Made by a program: the position numbers and the translations under genes. The notes under the pieces were generated by a model, which saw only the letters and a program-made list of their open reading frames with translations, did no database searches and was not told the origin of the DNA. Below are positions 27,201 through 37,516 of a stretch of DNA of 64,000 bases, one piece after another (the stretch's first letter is position 1; every line of letters begins with the position of its first letter). The stretch lies in contig NC_092642.1 in the NCBI RefSeq assembly GCF_039555335.1, positions 18,691,208-18,755,207 of the forward strand. The letters are read 5' to 3'. The DNA comes from Amphiura filiformis (taxonomy: Eukaryota; Echinodermata; Ophiuroidea; Amphilepidida; Amphiuridae).

Positions 27201-30200
27201 TCTCAACATATGCCCGCGTAAAATGACAAAAGCGAACATCAGTCACGCATTATGCAAAGTGCAATTCACGTAGGTGCTGCGCCATTGTACACCATTCTAT
27301 ATCAATCCAAGATCCAAGTCCCGCCTATGAAATGATTAGAGTATAGACAGGCGTTTGTAGCACCTGGGGCAATGAGAGTAGGGAATCGTGCTCCTTCTCC
27401 CAAGTGGGGTAGCAACTTGCGTACTGAAAATGGAATGGTTTGAGAACCAATTATTTTCATATCATAAAAGCTGCAATGTTGAAGTAAGTATACACATTGT
27501 TTGCATTGACTGATTGACAATAAACTATTCCTTCCTACCCTTGGTGTCCTTTGAACATCCTCAGCACTGATCTACCATTCATATCAAACAAACGCACTAT
27601 GCCCTCTCCTCCACCTGCCACTAGGAGGCGCCCATCACTGCGAAAACTACCGCTGTATGCCACATCACGAAAACGTGACAATGACTTGTCTACTTGATTG
27701 GTGGCTGGGTTGTACAACTGAACCTGAAATTATAAATTAATAATAAAAACATATAGAATAAAATTAGAATATGATCGGAGAGGGTTCGAGCCTTGGGCTT
27801 GCCTTAGGTGAGAATTCTCTTCCTCTCCCAAAATGTTCCTATAACGTCGGAAATACTACAATTGTGTTCAGTTACTTTACAGAATAAAATTGTAGAATTT
27901 CTTCTCACCCCCATACACTGCTTAGCACGTGCAGATATAAGTAGTGTGTGTGCATGAATAAAACTGTTGGTTCTGTGTACAGGAAGAGTCAAACCCTGTG
28001 TAAGTTAAGTGTCAGAGCTATTCGAAAAGAGAAGGGGGACCATCCCTGGTTCTGTAAACTGTGCACGTAAAGCCTGTGTGTTGATTCTCAAACAATTGAG
28101 GTAAGCACATATATAGGAAGGAAGGAAGGAAGGAAGGAAGAGAGGGAGGGAGGGAGGGAGGGAAGAAGGAAGGGAGGAAGAGAGGCAGGGAGGAAGAGAG
28201 GCAGGGAGGCAGAGAGGCAGGGACGGAGGGAGCAAGCAAGCAACCAAGGAACGGTGAGTCATTAGTCCGAAAATGGTTTAAGTTAGCGATTAGGGCATTT
28301 TAGGTTTTAAAAAAGGGATATGATTAGGCTGGGGTTAAGATTTGTGATTAGAGTCCGGATTAAGTTTTTAGTTTTGTGTCACCATTAGGGTTGGGTTTAG
28401 GGTTATGATTAGGTTATATGTTAGAGTGAAGTTTATGCTTATGGTAAGGATTGGGGTTTTTTAATACTGTAAGTTTTTGGACTAATGACTATCGACCTGT
28501 AACCTCAAATGTAGGACACAGTCATTCCAAACCAAATCAAGGTACTTTGGAGAGGTTCTCACATGACCCCTTCAGAATCTTGTCGTAAATGGAAACATAA
28601 CATTATTTTTGTCCAGATCATGAATGATAAATGGTCGCATGTCATAAGTTGGGTATGCTAAAAGGGTGGAGGGATTACACTTTTCTGAAAATTGCGATAC
28701 AAATTTGATTGGCTTTCCGTAACCCCATATCCTACAGCAGTGGTTGATACCTCATTTTAAGCCTAATACTATACTCTTTCAGTCTACCGAAGCATATAAT
28801 TATAAATTATTCAGTAAAAAAATCACAACAGTTGAAATAAAAAATGCCAGGGGTGGAGGAGCAGGCGGATGCGGGAGTGCGCAATAGGGCATATGTGAAC
28901 ATTCACATGTCAGCATGTCAAAACTACTGGTTACTTTTTCAAATCTAGGGAGGGTATAATGTATTGACAGCTTTGAATGTTGAATTTGTACAACTAAAAT
29001 AATTATTGACTACTTAAGGTGGCACTACACCCTCTGATAAATTTTGTGACAAATTTTGCATTTTTCTCAAAAAGTGACTACACACTGTTTATTATTATAC
29101 TCTTTCAGTCTACTGAAGCATATAATTATACATTATTCAGTAAAAAATCACAACAGTTGAAATAAAAAATGCCAGGGTGGAGGAGCAGGCGGATGTGGAG
29201 CAGGCGGATGCGGGAGTGCGCAATAGGGCATATGTGAACATTCACATGTCAGCATGTCAAAACTACTGGTTACTTTTTCAAATCTAGGGAGGGTATGATG
29301 TATTAACAGCTTTGAATGTTGAACTTGTACAACTAAAATAATTATTGACTACTTAAGGTGGCACTACACCCTCTGATAAATTTTGTGACAAATTTTGCAT
29401 TTTTCTCAAAAAGTAACTACACACTGGTAACAAAAGTTACATGTATATTATAGGGGCAAGGAATCCAATTCACTGAAATTTCAGTGATTCAAGACAAGGG
29501 GTTCATTATATATGTTAAGAAGTGAGGTACATTCTAGCGGTACCTCTTTTCTTATCATTTATAAATAACGTACCGCTTGGATTGAGTCACTGAAATTCCA
29601 GTGTAGTAACTGGATTCCGTACCCCTATACATGACTTTTGTTACCAGTGTGATATTATTTTTTTGAGAAAAATGCAAAAATAGTCACAAAAATATCAAGG
29701 TGTGTAGTACCACCTTAAAGGGTTATATGTTCCATATGTTCCATTTTTTTCATTTTTAATGAAATCCTAGTTGAATTTCAGTATTTTTAGCAATATGCTG
29801 ATGTACAATTCTCTTCTTGATATTCATTTCCTCAATAATAGAATAACCATCTTGCTAATTACTCATAAAAAGGTCATTGACCTTTACAATGTAATTAACA
29901 TACATACAATTATTTTAAATAGTTCATTTGAAGCATGAATGTTTTGAGAACATATCCTCCAAATCTGATGACATTCTTGCATAAAATAAAAATTTTACAG
30001 TCATTTTTGTAATTGAGGTCCGATTTGAGAAAAACGCATTTGAAAATTGAGATTTACATAGACGCCTGTGTATTAATTAATTAGTAATTAAGCATTATCT
30101 CAAAAATTAAGCAGGTGTTAAGGTTAAAAATGGTGTTGATTATTAGAGATTGTCAATATATACAACATATCAAAGAATACATTTTTTGTCATTTTTTACC

Positions 30201-33200
30201 ATGTAATGGAAATTGTACCCAACTTATGACATGCGACCAAATACAATTTTTAAACATAATTAAGTGCTTACCCTTGAAGAACTTGTGACTGCAAATTTGT
30301 GTGGTTCAACCGGAGAGAATTCAATATGCGTAATGGCTCCAAATTCTTTTACGGTCACTGGAAACTACAGAAAAAGGAAAAGAATGTGGCACAAAGTGTA
30401 ACTGTAAGGTATCTTGAAGATTCCCAAGTTTTTAGTTTAATTGCACTCAACAGTTTTGATATTAGAAGCAAAAAACATGTTCCGCATTTAATCGACTCAT
30501 GACAATAGGCAAAATATTTACACTATGAATTCAAATTTGAATGAACACAGCTTTCAACAGCTGTACTTGATCCAACCGCGATCGTATATCGCATATTTTC
30601 AAACTACAACATGAACACACAACCTTGGATACAATACTAACCAATCACAAGTGCGTTTGCATAGTTGGGTTCACTTCTGTGTTACTCATGCACAGTCGCA
30701 CATGCTGGCATGCATCGCACAGTGTATGCAAATAAACATCACGCTATGTCAGGCTGTGTTCATTCAATTGAAATTTCCACCTTAAATCTTGATCAAAAGA
30801 GCAAACTTGAGTACGCACAGATATTTATGCGTTAAGCGTACTACGCAAAGTCCACATGCTACGGAACAAGCACAGTTTTTGACAATTGACCAAACTCAGT
30901 CTTTGAGGTTCGGTCATGTAGGTCGCAGCGCAATCATGTTATTCCCAACAGTACACAGAAGGTACATCATCCCGTGATCGAGAATTAAGATATTTTGCCT
31001 ATTGTATGGGTGGTAACCACTAAAGTTAGAAATCCCTGCTTAATTCCTGATAAATTTCATTTGCAAATGTACACATTACTTCCTTTTTTCTGAATCGGTA
31101 CTGCATGGGTGCAAAAAAGAGCCAAAAAACAAATTTTCTGTTCAACATACAGGCAGTGCAGCATATGTTGTCGTCACAATCATCATGTCTGTTTTGCCAT
31201 ATACACACAAATCTATCAAGATTGATAAAGAAAAAAAAAAAAAATATTTAGAGCATGCCACCCCTTCCAAACTGGTTGTGGGGAGATATCAATTAGTATG
31301 AACTGGGGCAAACTGGTTGTCAGCATAACCAAAAGATATGCACGAACGAGGATACAGCACCTGTTGTTTACTGGACCAGAATGCAATTCATGGAGGTACC
31401 AACCCATTGGATTGCTAATTTTGCTACTTATTCACATTTAACCTGAAAATGTTCTGTTTTTTCACATAGCTGCAAAGAGGAGACAATATTAGACATTGTA
31501 TGTAAGTTTGAAGACAACCCATAAACCAATAGGGTTACCCCCCCCCTTTAAGTTAAGTTTATAACTATGATCTTGATGATGCAGGGTCATGCATGTAGGA
31601 TGACTTGCAATTTGATGTGCCTATTGTCAGATGTGCATTGTAAGTTACTTTATTCAAATATTCTGAATACTACTCCCTGCTTTTTTCGGCGTCATTAGCT
31701 CGTGTATGTGTAGGACTGGGAGTCTGGCATGTCTGGGAGCTGAGTGTAAGCATATTGTAGGTATGCCAGGTGAATTCAAATTTGCCATCAAACTACATCA
31801 TTTTATATAAAACTGAAAACCTTTTTGTTATAGCACTTTCCGTGGCAAAGTTACATCTTGTCAAAGATCGACTTTCATCAAAAAGATTCTGCTAGCAAAA
31901 TTCCCCAAAACGGCATTTCGGGGGTGTTTCTTGATCTTAGTCTCATGATGATAGCAGCTTTTTTTAATGGAACTGCTATCAAAATCCGGATGTGTGAGTA
32001 TCTTATTTATCACCATAAAAAAAAATTATATTTGGGTCAAGTGAAGTATAGACAACATATATTTATGTAGGTTTCCTTGAGCTAGCAGTTCTTTTATATT
32101 TCTATGTAAATATGTATAATGTATTGCCGGTTTTGGTCATTTTGGCCAGACATAGACCTTAAGGTACATATTTCGAGGAGCATAACAAACACCAAATTGG
32201 TGTCGTATGACCTTTGACATGCATGCATTCTTTTGTCGAGAGTGACATGGTCTTTCAATTCGTGCCGAGTGTCCTTGGCAGACTTGGCTATGCTTCAGTG
32301 GTCACGAAAGGAATCAATACTTGATACTTGATAGGTGACTTCCATAAAAGCATTATCTGCTGTCCCGGAAGCTGGCAACAATGTGCATGTGGTCCAAAGT
32401 GCAGAAAATTAAATGCTGAAGAAACTTAAGGTGCGGTGTGGTTAAAAACTTGATGAGTTGCTGATTACCAACTCTTGCCGGAGGCTGCTGGCTGCAACTG
32501 CCTGATGAAGGGCATCGCAGCTAAGTTGAAAGCCTCTGGTGATGTTGCAAGCACAGCCTGGGTTGGGAGCAAATTCCACAATGGTATGACTCGTGGGTAG
32601 AAAGAATATCTATAAATATCAAGGTTGGTCTGCAGATGGTGGTATCTCAGTTGGTGCTGCCCTCTTCCTGGTCTTGTGTTGGGTTTGATGCATTGAGGTA
32701 GAGTGATGTTCACAAGTCCGAAGCGAATCTTGAAAAACATGTTAGCCTGGGCAAGTAGACGCCAGTGTAATGTGTTGATCATGGCAGTGACGCTGGAGGA
32801 TCTACTATAATCACCCATGGTGAAACGTGCTGCCTGCCTCTGCACACTCTCAAGCATTGATTTATCACGCTGTGTATAGGGGTTCCACACAGCTGCAGCA
32901 TACTCTACTTGGGGTCTAACTAGGCACTGGTATGCCTTCTCCTTTACAGTGCGATCACAGGGTCCAAGATTAAACCGTATTAACTCAAGTGTTCTTGATG
33001 CCTTGGCTCTGATGTTTGCTATGTGTTTACTCCAAGTTAAATCAGATGATATGGTAACACAGGTCTAAGTATTTGGTAGATAGTTCCTTGGGTATTGTGT
33101 CTGTGCCTACTGAGTATTGGTAATCAAGTGGCCTCTTCTTCTTGGTGATCGTTACATGGACACACTTTTGCACATGAAATTGCATTCCCCATCTCTCAGC

Positions 33201-36200
33201 CCACTCAAACACTTTAATCAGGTCTTGATGTAGTGCCCTCTGGTCCTCAGGAGATGTTATATTCCTGTAGATTACACTATCATCTGCAAAAGGCGATACT
33301 GATGTAATACCATCTGTGATATCGTTGATGAAGATGAGGAATAATACTGGACTCATAACTGAGCCCTGCGGCACTCCAGAGGTGACAGGACACCATTCTG
33401 ACTCTTCACCATCAACAGCTACATTGTACACATTGTGTGCGACCAGATAAAAAGGCTCCTATCCACTGTTGTGTTGGGCCATTTATTCCATAAAAGGATA
33501 ACTTGTGGAGCAAGTGTTGATGAGAGCACTTTGTCGAATGCCTTGCTGAAATCTAAAAACAAGACATCCGACTGCCCACGTTGGTTGAGTGTGGTAGACC
33601 AATCATTTACAGCTTGCAGTAATTGGGTATCACAAGAGAGTTTTTCTCTAAACCCATGTTGATTATTTATGATGACATTGTTTTTGCTCAAATGTTTGGC
33701 AAGATGACTAACCACAATATGCTCTTGCACTTTGCAGCAAATGCAGGTAAGACTCACTGGGCGAGTTTTCTGGGTTGGTTTTATCACCTTTCTGACCTCT
33801 GCCCCAGCCCACTAATCCCCAGACTGCCTTACTAGCCTGTATCACGCTTTCAGCAAAAGAACGTCTGTAGTACATACCTGTTTTTAATGACGCTGCAACA
33901 ATGTTTCTATTGTCAGCAATAACACCTTGCATTCATACTTTTGAGTTTGTATGGAGCACGCTTAGTACACATTATAAATAAGTGAAATCAGAATATCCTG
34001 AAATGAATTTAGGTAACGAATTGAATGACACTGACCTCGCAGCAGCATTAATGTTTTCATGTAAACATGGCGAATGTAGACATTTTTAGCCTACGTTTCG
34101 TATCCTACTATCGGATCGTTGAAACAAGAAAATCTCATTCCCCGGCCTCATTCACGAATTCACTCACCTTCCTACACCACCAGTTGAAATAAAACTCAAA
34201 ACATCCCGTGTTATTCCTCAACTCATGCACCTTCATTAATAAAAATTGAAATCCTAGTAGAAATCCGTTATCGAAAATTGTTTGATATAAAATGTCAACA
34301 AAAGTAATTTTTCTGAAGAGTATATACAGCGTGTCAAAATGGCGGCTCACAGTCGCATCCCCTTCTTTGTACGTGTACCCAGGTCACGGTCTGTCTACGT
34401 GACGAACAGTCAGGGTCAGAGGACAGCGCAACCTGTCTGCTGCCATGCCGTAATATATGGGTGACGTGTGCACAACAACAGCCTAATATGGGCATAATGG
34501 CTCCGCCCAATGAACCATATACGGCGCTGTCAATCATCCTTATTCACAATCGCCTTTGTCGAACAGACTCTTCTTACGCAGGTAAGAGCTCACGCTGTCC
34601 TCACTTTAGCGATTAGGATCGACAAGCGTCAGGCCGACACAATCTGGTTGTATGCAGGAGACTATCATTGTGATGCCCACGTTGGAACCATTGGATTACG
34701 GAAGAAATATTCATACCAGGGCAGGACTGAAGCAATGCGGCCATTTCTATGTTTGTACCAGGCAAGTACCGGACATTTTTCAACACGGAGCTAGCGGAGA
34801 TTACAACAAATTCGTCCAAAGGTAAGCAAAGGGTTGGGGATCGCATTTTTAACTTTGACTAAACTGTTTCGGAGTTAAGTAGACCATTTCGGGGGCTGTA
34901 TTTGGTGTACATGTGACGTTTTGAACAGAGTAAAAAACGACCATTTATTCGCTATTGCTGATATATACTCTCCGAATCATGTACCGTACCAATACACAAG
35001 GTATTGGTACATGAGATCAGGTACAAAAAATGTATAACTAATCCCAAGCTATTGTCTGAAATTGCTCCTCGGTCTCAGATGATGTATCATCATGATCATA
35101 AGAACTCAGTCTTCAAACATGTTATAGGTATCCCAGGCAAACCTTAGTTAACACATTTGCTAGTCAGCCAAATTCGCTGACAATGTCAATGCATATTTAC
35201 ATTGAAATTTAAAACAACTGGCCGAGATGGAAACCTACATAAATATGTTTTCTATACTTCACTTGACCCAAATATATGATTTTTTATGGTGATAAGACAA
35301 TCGCACATGGAATTTTAGAGGGATTTTGATAGCAGTTCCATTAAAAAAAGCTGCTATCATAATGAGACTAAGATCTAGAAACACCCCCGAAATGCTTTTG
35401 GGGAATTTTGCTAGCTGAATCTTTTTGATGAAAGTCAATCTTTGACAAGATGTAACTTTGCTACGGAAAGTGCTATGAAAAAAAAGGTTTTCAGTTTTGG
35501 CTTTGTTTACTCAAGGGCTTTAATTTGATATATAAAATGATGCAGTTTGATGGCAAATTTGAATTCACTTCACCTAGCATACCTACATGTTAAATGATAG
35601 TCATATAATGACCAAAAGATAAATGACTGACTATCATTGAGGACTGAGTTCCGCAGTCTAATTTTGGCTGACTAGCAAATGTGTTAACTGAGGTTTCCTC
35701 TCATACCTACTTATTGTTACTACTGTTCAACGTCTTGGTTTAGTGCCGTACTAACGCTGTTACTTTCCTATTCGGGGAGGATGTCGATATTGTCATCCTG
35801 AACTTGTTCACGACCACTCTGTGTTTTACATGATATTTTTCACCACTAAATCATTTTGTATAATTACCTGCAATCCCCTATACGTGATAATAACTTACTT
35901 ACCTCTCTCCTACAATACTTCAAGCTTCTGGATGTGCACTGGAAATGTGCAAAAAAATCTAATTTCTCGCGCCTACACCGTCGAAAATTCCTGGTCATCG
36001 CAAACCTTGTTTGCATGGACAAGCTGGACAACGGAAGTAAACCTATAGTCTCCTTCGCAAACAGTTTGGTGTCTGTGTGGCGGGAGCGGAACCAAACTAG
36101 CCGGCGAGGAGACTAAGTCAATCGGCATTAGCAGAGGTAAATAAATACGAGTGTGTGGCGAGAGAAACTGTGCTAAAAAAACGCAACTGGAAAATAGCTT

Positions 36201-37412
36201 TTTTGTTGGAATGCAGAACGGTTTTTGACATCGATTATACACCCAAACTTCTGTGTTAGGCCCTTTACAATTAATTTTAGTTTCCTGTTTCCTGCTCATT
36301 CCAAAGTAGAGAATTGCAAAATATTTAATTTTTTTTTTTTTTTTTTTTATTTTGGATTTTCTTTTTAAATAACTTTAAATGACTTCCATTTGCTACTTTC
36401 TGACTTTGATCATATCAACTATAATGATGAATATACAAAGAACAACACTGTACCATTACTTATGTATAAAATCAAACATAGCTAGTTGTAAAATAATTAA
36501 ATGCATGTTCCTGATCAAAACGGATTGATGTAGGTCGCGACCACTTGTTTTAAAATAAAGAAAATAAAAGATAATTAATAATTAATAATTAAAAGTCACC
36601 TCATCCCTTGTTTTCAACATGAAACAGGAAACTAAGAATCAATTGTAATAAGCCCTTTCGCAAATTCAGATCATTGCAACTGCGCATGCTCAGACATCGT
36701 CACACAATCTTCCACGAGAGATAAACACGAGGAGGCTGCAGTGCATTTTCAATGGTGGCGAACTTTGCACTTCCTTCAAAAACATATTTCTGTAAAACAT
36801 TTTTATTCATTCCTACATATGTTAATATTTCCTGTGAAATACAAATACTGTGAAGGAATGAAGACCGAACTGTCAGCGAAATTCAGTACAAAACATTTTT
36901 ATGCAAACGCCAAAGTTCACCCCATTGAAAATGTACAGTAGCCTCATCATGTTTATCTCCAATTTTATCGGCAAATATTACCCATGATGCACCATGATCT
37001 GAATTTGCGAAAGGGCTTATTGGCTGTGTACACCCAAGCAACAATTTGGAGTGTGTTATAATCCAAGTGAGTACAAGTGCAACTCAAAAGTGACATAACT
37101 GTTGCCATAAGCTTTACTGTTGTAATTCAATTCAGTCCCTATACAAATTTTGTATTGGGACTGATTATTCGGTCTACGTCTAGTCTTGGTTGCCGAATTC
37201 GACAGACTTTGACATACAAACGAACACGATACTTTAGCATTTATTTTTGTCATTTTGCTGCTGGGAATTACAATTTTTATATCAGGATAATTATGAAAAA
37301 AATCCTTCTTTAGCTATGTTACCTCAAAGTGTTTCCAATACAACGATTCCTGGGTTTCTAAAGCCCCAACACGTGGGTAGTTTTTGATCACCGTCTTCTT
37401 GAACGTCGCCAT
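12023..37412 (-). CDS. UTP15: UTP15, small-subunit processome WD40 protein (complete, 11 coding exons)
   Basis: Exons in transcript order: 37412-37323, 30364-30272, 27723-27539, 27105-26927, 22572-22447, 21938-21803, 19878-19794, 17751-17587, 15937-15836, 14458-14266, 12264-12023. The joined frame is 1596 nt, 531 residues plus stop, close to the roughly 520 residues of animal UTP15. All ten introns are GT...AG and keep phase. Seen: N-terminus [21 protein letters not shown]40 repeats over about residues 40-320, with phrases such as [42 protein letters not shown] and [13 protein letters not shown]; a lysine-rich linker; and a helical C-terminal UTP15 domain with [20 protein letters not shown] and [10 protein letters not shown]. 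Known role: nucleolar t-UTP/UtpA subunit needed for pre-18S processing and pre-rRNA transcription. Introns are large; the first is about 7 kb and repeat-filled. Confidence 0.95.
14266..14458 (-). CDS. UTP15: UTP15 exon 10 (residues 388-452)
   Basis: Acceptor TATTCTTCCAG, donor GTATGT. Encodes the most conserved C-terminal segment, with [40 protein letters not shown] and [19 protein letters not shown]. Confidence 0.94.
15510..15764. mobile_element. Palindromic MITE in UTP15 intron 9
   Basis: GGGCTATTCCATTTAAAATC at the left and GATTTTAAATGGAATAGCTC at the right, with further inverse pairing of the inner CCACAGGGG/CCCCTGTGG blocks. No ORF. Confidence 0.65.
15836..15937 (-). CDS. UTP15: UTP15 exon 9 (residues 354-387)
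   Basis: Acceptor TTGATTACAG, donor GTATGC. Encodes [20 protein letters not shown] and [14 protein letters not shown], the start of the C-terminal helical domain. Phase 0 at both ends. Confidence 0.93.
16175..16293. repeat. Long near-perfect hairpin in UTP15 intron 8
   Basis: ACTGAGATGTTGATGCGTCT is mirrored by AGACGCATCAACATCTCAGT around a loop with AAGCCCGCAAGGGG. The pairing continues outward through AATAATGCA/TGCATTATT. Confidence 0.75.
17211..17283 (+). repeat. tRNA-derived SINE-like fragment
   Basis: A perfect Pol III B box GGTTCGAATCC at 17261-17271 with a T-arm-like surrounding (CTCGGGTTCGAATCCCACCC) and GCTTGGCATGCGAGG resembling an anticodon arm. The 5' D-arm is not recognisable, so this is a tRNA relic or SINE head, not a working tRNA. 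Confidence 0.45.
17587..17751 (-). CDS. UTP15: UTP15 exon 8 (residues 299-353)
   Basis: Acceptor CATATTGTAG, donor GTAGGT. Encodes [20 protein letters not shown] and then a basic stretch with [10 protein letters not shown] before [15 protein letters not shown]. The basic linker leads out of the propeller; a nuclear or nucleolar localisation role is inference. Confidence 0.92.
17899..19127. mobile_element. TIR element interrupted by foldback copy 2
   Basis: Left end GTACTACTCCCTATTCCAGA is mirrored by TCTGGAATAGGGAGTACGCC at the right; inside, TCTGCCAAATGAAAAATAGC matches the inverse near 19045. The middle (17998-18655) is the second TTAA foldback element. A related block lies at about 6640-6835, and the CCCTATTCCAG end also at about 5196. 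Confidence 0.6.
17998..18655. mobile_element. TTAA-flanked foldback element, copy 2
   Basis: Same family as 8385-9050, with TTAA at 17998-18001 and 18652-18655 and shared ends TTAAGGGATCT and CCCTTAA. Inserted in another TIR element within UTP15 intron 7. Confidence 0.75.
19794..19878 (-). CDS. UTP15: UTP15 exon 7 (residues 270-298)
   Basis: Acceptor TTTTACCCAG, donor GTAAGT. Encodes [20 protein letters not shown] and GPILSMSIS, the next WD40 blade. Confidence 0.92.
20650..21060. repeat. Diverged two-unit tandem repeat
   Basis: Two related blocks (about 20650-20880 and 20885-21060) share AATGTTTAAGNCTACCGC, ATCATGCACTT-like and CATGGCNGCCAT-like phrases in the same order. Old duplication, non-coding. 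Confidence 0.5.
21803..21938 (-). CDS. UTP15: UTP15 exon 6 (residues 225-270)
   Basis: Acceptor TTCTCCTACAG, donor GTAGGT. Encodes [20 protein letters not shown] and then [20 protein letters not shown] and GSLD, a WD40 repeat. Confidence 0.93.
22447..22572 (-). CDS. UTP15: UTP15 exon 5 (residues 183-225)
   Basis: Acceptor TATATTCTGCAG, donor GTAAAA. Encodes [20 protein letters not shown], then [20 protein letters not shown] and SAG. 126 nt; phase 1 at both ends. Confidence 0.94.
22928..24722. mobile_element. 1.8-kb palindromic (foldback) element in UTP15 intron 4
   Basis: Arms of about 700 bp (22928-23633 and 24031-24722) are close inverse copies. The ends are GGGTCAGTCCATGTC and GACATGGACTGACCC, flanked by TAGT on both sides (22924-22927 and 24723-24726). 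The 400-bp centre is unpaired. ORFs in both arms (for example 24293-24712 on the minus strand) are the same palindrome read twice and do not resemble a transposase. Confidence 0.8.
24875..25740. repeat. Diverged ~120-bp tandem array with TGACC motifs
   Basis: Five phrases like TTCATGCCCATACGACAGTT start at about 25020, 25138, 25279, 25398 and 25507, each followed by runs of TGACCTCAGATGACCCC. The block begins with ATGCCTCCACC and ends with a GGATGGATGGATGGACGGAC stretch and GGTGGAGGCAT, an inverse match that suggests one repeat element. Confidence 0.65.
25801..26920 (-). repeat. Seven 160-bp tandem copies of UTP15 exon 4 3' part plus donor
   Basis: Units start at 25801, 25961, 26121, 26281, 26441, 26601 and 26761, exactly 160 bp apart; the native exon end follows at 26921. 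Each holds the exon from GACAAGTCTGTC to the intact donor GTGAGT plus about 40 bp of intron, and units differ by only a few bases. All carry the same 5-nt ATATC insertion after GACAAGTCTGTC, which breaks the native frame. An exon using the upstream ATATAG as acceptor would be 130 nt and shift frame, so these look like pseudo-exons, not mutually exclusive exons. A tandem assembly error is possible but would not explain the shared insertion. Confidence 0.93.
26927..27105 (-). CDS. UTP15: UTP15 exon 4 (residues 123-183), source of tandem array
   Basis: Acceptor TTTTCATCCAG, donor GTGAGT. Encodes [40 protein letters not shown] and [10 protein letters not shown]. Its 3' part and donor are repeated seven more times just downstream in the transcript direction (25801-26920). 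Confidence 0.94.
27539..27723 (-). CDS. UTP15: UTP15 exon 3 (residues 62-123)
   Basis: Acceptor TATAATTTCAG, donor GTAGGA. Encodes [10 protein letters not shown], then [15 protein letters not shown] and [19 protein letters not shown], a full WD40 repeat. Ends two bases into codon 123. Confidence 0.94.
28118..28240. repeat. Purine-rich GGAA/GGGA/GGCA microsatellite
   Basis: Runs of GGAA, then GGGA, then GGCA/GGAG units. The apparent ORFs on the minus strand are only Ser/Leu/Pro read-through of this repeat. Confidence 0.85.
28772..29424. repeat. Two-unit tandem duplication, ~326 bp
   Basis: TACTCTTTCAGTCTACCGAA at 28772 recurs at 29098, followed by about 300 near-identical bases, including GCATATGTGAACATTCACATGTCAGC. 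Non-coding, in UTP15 intron 2. Confidence 0.8.
29353..29718. mobile_element. TTAA-flanked foldback MITE
   Basis: TTAAGGTGGCACTACACC at the left is mirrored by GTGTGTAGTACCACCTTAA at the right, and the inner CACACTGGTAACAAAAGTTA also pairs. 366 bp, no ORF. Confidence 0.65.
30272..30364 (-). CDS. UTP15: UTP15 exon 2 (residues 31-61)
   Basis: Acceptor TTTTTCTGTAG, donor GTAAGC. Encodes [20 protein letters not shown] and the first WD40 strand, ending AVTSSSR. Phase 0 at both sides. Confidence 0.93.
31757..32076. repeat. Inverse partial copy of the element at 35130-35707
   Basis: GGCATTTCGGGGGTGTTTCT, GATAGCAGCTTTTTTTAATG and TTTGGGTCAAGTGAAGTATA recur inverted at 35228-35590. The two inverse copies bracket the non-LTR fragment. 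Confidence 0.65.
32430..33800 (-). pseudogene. Decayed non-LTR retrotransposon (CR1/jockey-like), RT to C-terminus
   Basis: Three broken frames in order on the minus strand. RT start: [29 protein letters not shown] and [13 protein letters not shown] (33787-33419). RT core: [11 protein letters not shown], then FADDSVIYR, the catalytic DD box (33431-33042). C-terminal tail: [17 protein letters not shown] and a WNLLP motif (32890-32465). Frameshifts lie near 33770, 33530 and 33060. No endonuclease domain or 5' end, so it is 5'-truncated and dead. It sits in UTP15 intron 1, same strand as the host gene. Confidence 0.85.
34330..34830. other. GC-richer unexplained stretch in UTP15 intron 1
   Basis: Clearly richer in G, C and CpG than its flanks. 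It contains an ATGGCGGCTCAC start-like site at 34339 and two good plus-strand donors (GCAGGTAAGA near 34580, AAAGGTAAGC near 34820). I recognise no protein. It might be a non-coding first exon or promoter, or low-copy repeat. Confidence 0.25.
35130..35707. mobile_element. TIR element in UTP15 intron 1
   Basis: AACACATTTGCTAGTCAGCC (35152) is mirrored by GGCTGACTAGCAAATGTGTT (35668), with AGGTATCCC/CATACC outside. The interior carries the block repeated in inverse at 31757-32076. Confidence 0.6.
36258..37021. mobile_element. Two abutting MITEs in UTP15 intron 1
   Basis: First, 36258-36655: AGTTTCCTGTTTC is mirrored by GAAACAGGAAACT, next to GGCCCTTTACAATTA/CAATTGTAATAAGCCC. Second, about 36650-37019: AGCCCTTTCGCAAATTCAGA is mirrored by TCTGAATTTGCGAAAGGGCT. 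They overlap at the shared AAGCCC end. Confidence 0.55.
37323..37412 (-). CDS. UTP15: UTP15 exon 1 (residues 1-30)
   Basis: ATG at 37412-37410 in the good context CAAAATGGCGA; donor GTAACA follows. An in-frame ATG 99 bp upstream (37511) would add 33 residues. I prefer the MAT start because it aligns with the usual UTP15 N-terminus. Confidence 0.9.
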
Positions 37413-37516
37413 TTTGTAAGTGATTGCGTAATCAAAACAAGGGTTGCCAGCGCACAACAAAAATTGGTGTTGTTTCAACCAACGTGCAAATAAATCTTTT
37501 ATTTTGTCCATAATAG

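Noticed and set aside
28005..28262. Ser/Leu/Pro-rich ORFs
   Set aside because: Product of the GGAA/GGGA purine repeat.
28260..28480. Telomere-like TTAGGG phrases (also near 43830 and 52000)
   Set aside because: Only short, irregular runs; not a telomeric array.
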